Source: Microbacterium esteraromaticum
GTDB taxonomy: Bacteria > Actinomycetota > Actinomycetes > Actinomycetales > Microbacteriaceae
Assembly (NCBI RefSeq): GCF_017303215.1
Contig: NZ_JAEMWU010000001.1
Span: forward strand, 558,001-622,000
DNA length: 64,000 bases
Reading direction: 5' to 3'
The notes under the pieces are model-generated. The model ran no database searches, was not told the origin of the DNA, and was given only the letters and a program-made list of their open reading frames with translations. Below, piece after piece: positions 43,004 to 51,400 of this stretch; the first letter of the stretch is position 1; each line of letters opens with the position of its first letter. The translations under genes and the position numbers were made by a program.

Positions 43004-44707
43004 ATGGCGGATGCCCGAGACTCGCGCGTCGCCGAACCGCGCGCCGGCAGGGACGCCGCGGGACGCGCCCGCTACCGGCGCATCCTGCGCTTCGCGGCGC
43101 GCGCGTTCGTGCAGATCTGGTGGTTCGAACTCGTGCTGCCCCGGGTGGGGATGGCGCATGTCGCCGAACGCACGCGCGACGAGCGGATGCTGGCGCTCGC
43201 CCGCCGGTTCCGCGCGCTCGCCGTCGCGCTGGGCGGGCTGATGATCAAGATCGGCCAGTTCATGTCGTCGCGGCTCGACGTGCTGCCGCCCGAGATCACG
43301 GCCGAACTCGCCGCATTGCAGGACGAGGTACCCGCGGTGCCGTTCGAGCAGATCCGCGTGGTGGCCGACACTGAACTCGGCATGCCGCTCGAGCGGGCGT
43401 TCGCCTCGTTCGATCGGATGCCCGTGGCTGCGGCATCCCTCGGTCAGGCGCACCGCGCCACTCTGCTGCCCGCGGATGCGGCCGAGACCGGTCTGGACGC
43501 GGTGATCGTCAAGGTGCAGCGTCCCGGCATCGACCGGATCGTCGAGGTCGACCTCGCGGCGCTGCGGCGGGTCGCCCGCTGGGCCCAGCGGGTGCGCATG
43601 GTCTCGGACCGCGTCGATGCGCCCGCCCTCGTCGAGGAGTTCGCGCAGACCTGTCACGAAGAGATCGACTACCTGCACGAGGCCGTCAGTGCTGAGCGCT
43701 TCGCGCAGGACTTCATCGATGATGACCGTGTCGGTGCCCCCGCGATCGTCTGGGAGCGCAGTACGCGCCGGGTGCTCACCCTCGAAGACGTCACGGCCAT
43801 CAAGATCAACGACACGGTGGCGCTGCGCGCCGCCGGCATCGACCCGGCCGACGTCGCCCAGGTGTTCGCCGGGGTCATGCTCGATCAGGTCTTCACCCAC
43901 TCGTTCGTGCATGCCGACCCGCACCCCGGCAACATCTTCGTCACCCCGCTCGACGGCAGTGCGCGGGGCTGGCGGCTGACGTTCATCGACTTCGGCATGA
44001 TGGCCGAGGTGCCCGATGATCTGCGTGCCGGGCTGCGCACGCTGGTGATCGCGGTCGCCGCCCGCGATAGCCGCGGACTCGTGCGCGCCGCGCAGCAGAT
44101 CGGCGTGCTGCTGCCGTCGGCCGACACGGTTCAGCTCGAACGTGCTCTCACCGTGCTGTTCGCCCGCTTCGGAGGGATGGGCTTCAGCGAGCTGCGCGAC
44201 GTCGACCCCGAAGAGCTGCGGCAGTTCGGCATGGAGTTCGGCGACACCGTGCGCAGCCTGCCCGTGCAACTGCCCGAGAAGCTGCTGCTGCTCATGCGCG
44301 CCGTCTCGCTGACCTCGGGCATGTGCAGCGCGCTGGATGCGTCGTTCAACATCTGGGAGCCCGTCGAGCCGTACGCCACCAAGCTGCTGCGCGACGAGAG
44401 CGGAAACCTGGTGCAGGATCTCGTCGCGCAGTCGACCGCGAACATGGGGGCGCTGTGGCGCATGCCCGCACGCGTGGACGGACTCATCGACCGCTTCGAC
44501 GCCGGCACCCTCACCTTCGACATCTCCAGCCTGGAACACCGACTCGACCGGATCATCCGCGTGGCGGTGCGGGCCGTGTCGGCGGTGCTGTTCGGTGGAC
44601 TGCTGATCGGTGGCGCACTTCTCCTCGGCCCGGTCACCTGGCTCGGGGTCACGCTCATGAGCGTTTCGGTGCTGCCGCTCCTGCACGCGGTGTTCGGGCG
44701 GCGGTAG
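43004..44707 (+). CDS. ABC1/AarF/UbiB family atypical kinase
   Basis: 567 aa. UbiB-family signatures: KIGQFMSSR near residue 81, AAASLGQAHRA near 144, the ATP-site lysine in VIVKVQRPG, HADPHPGN near 303 and DFG near 328. Two C-terminal helices (VRAVSAVLFGGLLIGGALLLG and a second) anchor it in the membrane. In bacteria UbiB proteins support quinone biosynthesis or lipid handling; here no quinone genes are nearby. I start at ATG 43004 (GAGGGAG 5 nt upstream); GTG 42980, overlapping the padR stop, is possible. Confidence 0.85.
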   Translation: MADARDSRVAEPRAGRDAAGRARYRRILRFAARAFVQIWWFELVLPRVGMAHVAERTRDERMLALARRFRALAVALGGLMIKIGQFMSSRLDVLPPEITAELAALQDEVPAVPFEQIRVVADTELGMPLERAFASFDRMPVAAASLGQAHRATLLPADAAETGLDAVIVKVQRPGIDRIVEVDLAALRRVARWAQRVRMVSDRVDAPALVEEFAQTCHEEIDYLHEAVSAERFAQDFIDDDRVGAPAIVWERSTRRVLTLEDVTAIKINDTVALRAAGIDPADVAQVFAGVMLDQVFTHSFVHADPHPGNIFVTPLDGSARGWRLTFIDFGMMAEVPDDLRAGLRTLVIAVAARDSRGLVRAAQQIGVLLPSADTVQLERALTVLFARFGGMGFSELRDVDPEELRQFGMEFGDTVRSLPVQLPEKLLLLMRAVSLTSGMCSALDASFNIWEPVEPYATKLLRDESGNLVQDLVAQSTANMGALWRMPARVDGLIDRFDAGTLTFDISSLEHRLDRIIRVAVRAVSAVLFGGLLIGGALLLGPVTWLGVTLMSVSVLPLLHAVFGRR

Positions 44708-44724
44708 GTTCTGCGGGTCGGGAT

Positions 44725-44754
44725 GGGGCAGCCCGGGGCGGGGCAGTCCGGGGC
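44725..44754. repeat. 15-bp tandem duplication between convergent genes
   Basis: GGGGCAGCCCGGGGC (44725-44739) is followed directly by GGGGCAGTCCGGGGC (44740-44754), one mismatch. It occupies most of the 50-bp gap between the AarF and flavin-reductase genes. Probably a slippage duplication; the G-rich strand could form unusual structure or act in termination. Confidence 0.6.
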
Positions 44755-44757
44755 GCG

Positions 44758-45330
44758 TCAGCCCTCGATACGAGACTGCGCGCTCAGCCGGTGCCACCCG
44801 CGGTTGTGATAGACCAGCGCGTCTCCCGGAGCACCGGGATCGACGTCGCGTGCGATGTGCGACTCCAGCGCATGAGCGGCGATGACGGTCGAGGTTCCGG
44901 CATCCATGCGGTTGATGACGGCGCACCGCACCCACGCGCGGACGTCGGCGTACACCGGCTCGCCGGTGCTCAGGCGAGACCAGCGGTGCGTCTGAGCGAA
45001 GCGATCGATGCCACCGGTCGCGGCGAGCTTTGCGAGGGCGAGATCCTGCGTGTCCAGCAGGTGCACGACCACGCTCTCCGCGCGTGAGAGAACGTCGGAT
45101 GCTGACGACAGGGCCGAGACCGAGAAGATCAGCAACGGCGGCTCGGCGCTCACCGACACGACCGACGTGGCGGTCAGCGCGACCGGCCCGTCTCCGGCAT
45201 CCGCGGTGATGACCGCGACGCCACCGGGGTGTCCGCGGAACAGTGCCTTGAACTCGTCAGCCGAGAGCGAGGCCGAGAAGCCGTGCGCCGACTCCTCGGC
45301 CCACGCCGCGGCGGGATACGCGTGGAACAC
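44758..45330 (-). CDS. Flavin reductase family protein, third gene of the methionine operon
   Basis: 190-aa FMN-binding split-barrel reductase: FRGHPGGVAVITADAGDGPVALTATSVVSVS and later HNRGWHRL are typical of the flavin-reductase-like family that supplies FMNH2 to partner oxygenases. GTG 45330 has GAGGGG 8 nt upstream and lies 2 nt after the MesD-like stop. Its place in this operon suggests it feeds reduced flavin to the oxygen-dependent MesD/MesX reaction; that link is inference. Confidence 0.82.
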   Translation of the reverse strand: MFHAYPAAAWAEESAHGFSASLSADEFKALFRGHPGGVAVITADAGDGPVALTATSVVSVSAEPPLLIFSVSALSSASDVLSRAESVVVHLLDTQDLALAKLAATGGIDRFAQTHRWSRLSTGEPVYADVRAWVRCAVINRMDAGTSTVIAAHALESHIARDVDPGAPGDALVYHNRGWHRLSAQSRIEG

Positions 45331-45332
45331 GG

Positions 45333-46394
45333 TCAGACCCCTCGGTCCGCGAGTTCTTCGCGAACGATGCTCGCGCCCGCGCTGAGGGCGCTGAGCTTCG
45401 CCAGCGCGACATCGCGACGCAACGGAGCCATTCCGCAGTTCGTGCTCGCGACGAGCTTGTCGGCATCGACGAACGCGAGCGCCTTTCGCAGCGTGTCGGC
45501 GACCTCTTCGGGGGTCTCGACCTGCTCGGTCGCGACGTCGATCGCGCCGAGCATGACCTTCTTGCCACGCAGCAGTTCGATCAGATCGGTCGGCACGCGA
45601 GAGTGATGCGACTCCAGCGAGATGGTGTCGATGCTCGACTGCTGCAGCAACGGGAACGACTCCTCGTACTGCCGCCACTCCGACCCGAGCGTTGTCTTCC
45701 ACTCGTTGTTGGCCGTGATCCCGTAGCCGTAGCAGATGTGCACGACCGTCTCGGCGCGCAGTCCTTCGACCGCGCGTTCCAGTGCTGCGACACCCCAGTC
45801 CTTGACCTCATCGAAGAAGACATTGAAGGCGGGCTCGTCGAACTGGATGACGTCGACGCCGGCGGCTTCGAGCTCTCTGGCTTCTTGGTTGAGGATCGTC
45901 GCGAACTCCCACGCCAGCTTCTCGCGGCTGCGGTAGTGCGCATCATGCAGGGTGTCGACCATCGTCATCGGGCCGGGAAGAGCCCACTTGATCGGGCGGT
46001 CGGTCGCCGCGCGCAAGAACTTCGCGTCGTCGACGAACACGGGCCGCTCGCGCGTGACCGCCCCGACGACGGTCGGCACGCTCGCGTCGTAGCGGTCGCG
46101 GATGCGGACGGTCTCACGCTGCTCGAAATCGACGCCACTGAGGTGCTCGATGAACGTCGTGACGAAGTGCTGGCGGGTCTGCTCGCCGTCGCTGACGATG
46201 TCGATACCGCGCGCCGTCTGCTCCTGAACGGCCGAGCGCAGAGCATCCTGCTTGCCCTCGGCCAGCTCGGTGCCCTGCAGCTTCCACGGCGACCAGAGGG
46301 TTTCGGGCTGCGCGAGCCACGACGGTTTCGGCAGGCTGCCGACGGTGGAGGTCGGCAGGAGCGTGTGCGTGCTCGACGCCTCGTGACCGGTCAT
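45333..46394 (-). CDS. mesD: Core MetE-type (folate-independent, MesD-like) methionine synthase
   Basis: 353-aa protein with only the C-terminal, zinc-containing half of MetE. It begins TLLPTSTVGSLPKPSWL, has VIQFDEPAF in mid-protein, and keeps the zinc ligands: His and Cys in VVHICYG, Glu in ISLESHHS and Cys in ASTNCGMAPLRRD. The N-terminal folate-binding half is missing, as in the short methionine synthases that use another methyl donor. The MesD family requires the DUF1852 partner MesX, encoded directly upstream, so the identification rests on that pairing. ATGA overlap with mesX. Confidence 0.75.
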   Translation of the reverse strand: MTGHEASSTHTLLPTSTVGSLPKPSWLAQPETLWSPWKLQGTELAEGKQDALRSAVQEQTARGIDIVSDGEQTRQHFVTTFIEHLSGVDFEQRETVRIRDRYDASVPTVVGAVTRERPVFVDDAKFLRAATDRPIKWALPGPMTMVDTLHDAHYRSREKLAWEFATILNQEARELEAAGVDVIQFDEPAFNVFFDEVKDWGVAALERAVEGLRAETVVHICYGYGITANNEWKTTLGSEWRQYEESFPLLQQSSIDTISLESHHSRVPTDLIELLRGKKVMLGAIDVATEQVETPEEVADTLRKALAFVDADKLVASTNCGMAPLRRDVALAKLSALSAGASIVREELADRGV

Positions 46395-47377
46395 GCGGCG
46401 GGGGTGAGGTAGTCGGCGGCCCACCGCTCAAGGACGTCCTTGTGCGGGGTGATGAAGTGCTCTTCGGTGTACTTGCCCTGGGTGACAGCGAGCTGGCTGC
46501 GCTCGACCCGGTCGTACGCGATCCGCGTCTGCGAGTAGTCCTGCTGCTGCAGGCTCGGGCGGTACACGGCCGGAGCGGCCGCGTTGGCGTTGTAGATCTC
46601 GGGGCGGTAGATCTTCTGGAACGTCTCCATGGTGCTGATCGTGCCGATCAGCTCCAGGTCGGTGTAGTCGCCCAGCAGGTCGCCACGGAAGTAGAAGGCG
46701 AGCGGTGCGACGCTGCCACGGGGCATGAAGTACCGCACCCGCAGCCCCATCTTGCCGAAGTAGTCATCGGTGAGCGACGAGTCGTCCTGCTCGTACTCGA
46801 CGCCGAGAACGGGGTGGTGGTTGCCGGTGCGGCGGTACGTGCGGCTCGTCGAGACGCTGATGCAGATCACGGGCAGCTTCTCGAAGCGCTCCCGGTAGGC
46901 GTCGGATGCCAGAAAGTGCGCGAACAGCTTGCCGTGAAGGTCTCCGAAGTCGGCGGGGATGCCGGCGTCGGCGGACTTGATCGCGGGCAGCAGCACGCTG
47001 AAGTCGAAGTCGCGCACGTAGGACGAGAAGTTGTTTCCGACGATGCCGTGGTGGCGGGCGCCGGTGTGCCGGTCGACGATCCAGATGTCGAGCACCTCGA
47101 GCAGCGGGAACTCCCGGTCTTCGTCTGCTGCGGTGAACTCCAGCTGTGCCGAGACGATGTCGAGCTCGAGTGCGTAGCGGTCGCCGTCCGGGTTGTCCCA
47201 GCCGGCGAGGTCGTTGAAACGACGGTCGATCATGGTCAGCGCATTGCGCAGGTTCTCCTGACGGTGCTCGCCCCGGGCCAGGTTGGCGAAGTTCGTCGTC
47301 GCGCGCGAGCTCTGCGAGGGGGAGTAGTCCTCGTCGAAGCGAGTGGTGGTGATGCTGAAAGCGAAGTCGTCCGCCAT
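46391..47377 (-). CDS. mesX: DUF1852 protein, MesX-like partner of methionine synthase
   Basis: 328-aa DUF1852 protein, recognised by overall length and context; characteristic segments are FAFSITTTRFDEDYSPSQ, NNFSSYVRDFDFSVLLPAI and HHPVLGVEYEQDDSSLTDDYFGKMGL. DUF1852/MesX is needed by the oxygen-dependent MesD methionine synthase. ATG 47377 is chosen; upstream frame sequence has no ribosome site. It is first in the operon, divergent from a LysR gene that probably controls it. Confidence 0.72.
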   Translation of the reverse strand: MADDFAFSITTTRFDEDYSPSQSSRATTNFANLARGEHRQENLRNALTMIDRRFNDLAGWDNPDGDRYALELDIVSAQLEFTAADEDREFPLLEVLDIWIVDRHTGARHHGIVGNNFSSYVRDFDFSVLLPAIKSADAGIPADFGDLHGKLFAHFLASDAYRERFEKLPVICISVSTSRTYRRTGNHHPVLGVEYEQDDSSLTDDYFGKMGLRVRYFMPRGSVAPLAFYFRGDLLGDYTDLELIGTISTMETFQKIYRPEIYNANAAAPAVYRPSLQQQDYSQTRIAYDRVERSQLAVTQGKYTEEHFITPHKDVLERWAADYLTPAA

Positions 47378-47476
47378 GAGGGGCCAATCCGGTGTCGAGG
47401 GGGCCTGGTGCGGCCTCCGGGAGAAGATTGATCCATCGTGCGTGAGGCACTCGGATATCGGGTAACTCGACTTGGG

Positions 47477-47505
47477 TATGGGTTGCCATAGAGTTTGCCT
47501 ATGGC
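47477..47505. promoter_or_regulatory. Overlapping dyads, probable LysR binding site
   Basis: TATGG-GTTG-CCATA (47477-47490) overlaps GCCATAG-AGTTTGC-CTATGGC (47485-47505), the second covering the LysR ATG at 47501. Three alternating TATGG/CCATA half-sites are thus arranged in the divergent promoter region. This suits LysR control of the mes operon and autoregulation. Confidence 0.6.
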
Positions 47506-48442
47506 ACAAGGATCGAGCGGTCTCACGCTGCAGCAACTGCGCTATTTCATCGACGTCGCAGCGGAGGGGTCGATCTCTGCCGCGGCCGATCTTCTCTTCG
47601 TCGCGCAGCCCACGATGTCGGCGGCGATGAAGGAACTCGAGGCTCGTGTGGGCCGCGCCCTTCTTGTCCGTTCTGCGCGCGGCGTCACCTTAACCCCTGA
47701 TGGTGCTGAGTTTCTGGGCTACGCACGGCAGGTCGTCGAGCAGGTGGCGCTCCTGGAGCAGCGCTATCTCGGTCGGGCGCCGTCCCGGCGACTGCTCGGC
47801 GTCTCGACCCAGCACTACTCGTTCGCCGTCGACGCGTTCGTGCGGATGGTGAAGGCCAGCGGCGCGGCCGAATACGAGTTCTCACTGCGCGAAACACGCA
47901 CGTGGGACATCATCGAAGATGTCCGCACATTACGCAGCGAGATCGGCATCCTGTACCGAAACGAGTTCAACCGCCGGGTCATCGACAAGCTGCTGCGCGA
48001 TTCGGGGCTCGTGTTCCACCCGCTCTTCCTCGCCGAGCCGCACATCTTCATCTCGCGGGGCAACCCCCTGGTCGCGCAAGAGCGGGTCACGCTCGACGAC
48101 CTCGCCGAGCTCCCCCGACTCACGTTCGATCAGGGCGTGAACAACTCGTTCTACTTCGCCGAAGAGATCCTCTCGACGCTGTCGAGCAAGCAGGAGATCC
48201 GCGTGTCCGACCGGGCGACGATCTTCAACCTGATGATCGGCCTCGGTGGCTACACCATCTCGACGGGCATCATCAGCGACGAGCTCGACCCCGCGATCGT
48301 CGCCATCCCGCTCGACGTCGACGAACGCATCGAGATCGGTTGGATCGACCATGCTGCAATCCCGCTCACCGAACTGGCACAGCGCTACCTCGCCGAAGTG
48401 CGAGCGGTCGTCGCCGGGTTCGGTGTCGAAGTGCTCGGCTGA
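47501..48442 (+). CDS. LysR family transcriptional regulator
   Basis: 313 aa. The N-terminal winged helix reads LQQLRYFIDVAAEGSISAAADLLFVAQPTMSAAMKELEARVGRALLVR, the LysR pattern, followed by a periplasmic-binding-fold effector domain. It is divergent from the MesX-MesD-flavin reductase operon, so control by methionine or sulfur status is plausible. ATG 47501 lies in a dyad repeat and has no clear ribosome site; TTG 47495 is an alternative. Confidence 0.85.
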   Translation: MAQGSSGLTLQQLRYFIDVAAEGSISAAADLLFVAQPTMSAAMKELEARVGRALLVRSARGVTLTPDGAEFLGYARQVVEQVALLEQRYLGRAPSRRLLGVSTQHYSFAVDAFVRMVKASGAAEYEFSLRETRTWDIIEDVRTLRSEIGILYRNEFNRRVIDKLLRDSGLVFHPLFLAEPHIFISRGNPLVAQERVTLDDLAELPRLTFDQGVNNSFYFAEEILSTLSSKQEIRVSDRATIFNLMIGLGGYTISTGIISDELDPAIVAIPLDVDERIEIGWIDHAAIPLTELAQRYLAEVRAVVAGFGVEVLG

Positions 48443-48466
48443 GGCAGAGGTTCACCTGCCGTTCGC

Positions 48467-51400
48467 TTGCCGGAAGGAGCGTGTTCGTCGGCGCCACCTA
48501 CCGTCGAGCGAGTGCGCGTACTGACCCCTGCCTCCGCCCCTGCCCCTCGCGGTCGTGTCCTCCACGGCGACGAACCACCCGAGACCCGTTCGGGGCGACG
48601 CGCGGGCGCGATGATCGCCGGCTCGGTCGCGCTCGGCCTGGTAGCCACGCTGCTGACCGCACCGGCGGCCCACGCGGCCGACCCAGCGATCGATGGCACC
48701 AGTGCGCATCCGACGTTCCTGGGCAAGACCCACTACACGGGAGAGTTCCACTCACACACGTCGATCAGCGACGGAGTGAAACTGCCCGAAGACGCCTACA
48801 CGTACGTCGCCGAGAACACCGACGTCGACTTCTTCTCGGCCAGCGAGCACGACGTGACGATGGACGTGCGCTCGGCAGACGACTGGACGGAAGATCACGA
48901 GCACGCGCACTCGAACGAATGGAAGTACCTCAAGAGCGGCGCGGAGCGGCACAACGCCTCCGGTGACAGTGAATTGGTTGCCGTGCCTGGTGAAGAGGTC
49001 ACCTGGTACGACGCGACCGGACACATCAACCTGTTCAACGCGGAGTGGTTCGTCACCGCGCCGGGATACGTGCGCGGGTCGGGCGACAACCTGGGAGGCG
49101 TGTTCCCGGTCGGCGACTTCATGTACGACCTGCCCACGTTCTATGCGCGCCTCGCGGCCGACGGTGACGTCATCGGCCAGTTCAACCATCCTTCACCCAC
49201 CGGCAAGGGCAACTTCGGCGGTTTCGCGCACCTCACCCCCGAGGCTGACGCGCGCATGTCGCTGTTTGAGCACAAGGGTCCCGCCTATGACGCCCAGTGG
49301 CAGCTCGCGCTCGACAGCGGCTGGCACGTTGCTCCGGTCTTCAACGGCGATGAGCACAGCGCCAACTGGGTCACCTCCAATCCCGCACTGACGGGTGTCT
49401 GGGCCGACGAGAAGTCGCTCGACGGTGTGCATGGGGCGATGCGCGAGCGCAGCATGTACTCGACGCTCGACGAGAACGCGATCCTCGCGTTCAGCGCGAA
49501 CGATCAGATGATGGGGTCGATCCTCCCCGGCGACACCGCGAAGATCGACGCGGTCGTGCAGCTGGCCGATCCGGATGTCGACGACTCGTTCAGCCGCGTG
49601 CAGATCGTCAGCAACGCGGGGCGGGTGGCGCACGACTTCGGCGCTCTCAGCGGTGCCGTGCAGAACCTCGAGGTGAGCCTCGATGTTGCTGACGGTGACT
49701 ATTACTTCGTCAAGGCCACGCAGGCCGACGGAGCTCAGCTCGTATCAGCGCCGATCTGGGTCGGTGAGATGGTGCGCGGAGCCGACTACGCACCGCGGAT
49801 CACCGTCGATGCGGCGGCACCCGAGCACGCCGAACCAGGCGAGCGCATCGCCCTTCCGTCGTTCACCGCCACGGATGACAGCGGAAAGGACCCGGCCACG
49901 ACAGTCGAGGTCTACAACTCCGAGCACCGCCTCGCGGTGACCGACGGCGCGTTCGTCGTGGAGGGCTACGACGACCACTTCGTCGTCATCAAGGCCACCG
50001 ACAACAAGGGCAACACCGCGGCGACCGTGCACCGTATCCAGATCGCCGCTGACGACTTCGATCCGGAAGCGGTCTTCCGGCACCTGGGCACCGTCGCCAC
50101 CGTGGGCGCCGAGGCCGGTGAAGCCGGTCTGAGCGTGGCCACCGACATCGCCGTGGAGAAGGTCTGGGCCAAGGTCGCGCCCGCCGGGGCGCTGTTCGGC
50201 CTGGGAGCCACCACGGTGGCATCCACCAACGACCGCGTCTTCGAGGTGGACTCCATCGCCACCGAAGCCGACACGTACCTCGACAGCATCACCGCACACG
50301 CCCTGCGCAGCCATGAATTCGATCTGACCGACCTCGACCCCGGCACCCGCTACGAGTACAGTTTCGGTGTCACAGAGAACGGACCCTGGACCGACGTACG
50401 CGGTGAGTTCGTCGCCGGCGGTGCCGATGACGCCCCTGTGTACGTGCTCGGTGATGTGCAGGTCAACAGCGGAAAGCAGTCCGATTACGAGCTGCCCGCA
50501 CAGATGCTCGACCAGCTGCGCGCCCAGCGCACCGGGGGAGACACCGTGATCCAGGTCGGAGACCTCGTCGACAACGGTGGCAACGCCGCGCAGTGGCAGG
50601 GTACGTTCGACCACTCGCTGAAGGACCTCGATCTGCAGTTCGCCCCCATGGTCGGCAACCACGAGACATACGGCGACCGCGAGGTCAGCACCGCGCTGTC
50701 TGTCGAACGCAGCCGCATCTTCAGCTCGATGTTCGATCTGCCCAAGAACGGCAGCGAGATCGGCGAGAGCAACTACTCGTTCGACCGTGGCAGCATCCAC
50801 TTCTCGGTACTGAACTCGAACTACGATCTCGACACGCAACTCGCCTGGCTCGAGAGCGACGTGCGCGCCAGCGACGCCGAATGGAACGTCGTGATGGGGC
50901 ACTTCCCCTACTACGGCGGTCGGCACAGTGGCGATGCCGGTATGTCGGTGGCCCGCGCCAAGATCACCCAGACGCTGCACCAGCTTGGCGTCGGACTGCA
51001 CATCGGCGGCCATGACCACGTCTACAAGCGCAGCACCATGCTTGACGGTGAGCTCGTGACCGACGACGCACTCAAGGACCGCGGCACCACGTTCGTCACG
51101 ATGGGGTCGAGCGGCCCCAAGTTCTACGACAACCAGGCGCAGTGGTGGGACGACACCGTGTACGACGTCGACACGCAGACGGGACTCGTGCTCGAAGCCG
51201 TTGAGGGTGAACTTCAGGCCCGGGTCTACACGATCGACGGCGAACTGGTCGACGAGTTCGCGGTGAGCAAGCCCGAGGCCGAGTTCCGTGTGACCTCGCA
51301 CGACGTCGTCGACGGCGCGCTCGCCGAGATCGGTGTGCTCAGTACTGAGGGCGCCCGCGACAATGCCACCCTCATCGCCGCCGCCTACGACCTCACCGGA

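Noticed and set aside
42743..44935. A minus-strand frame of 730 codons across padR and the AarF gene
   Set aside because: Antisense to two well-supported genes, low-complexity composition (His/Arg/Glu), no start signal.
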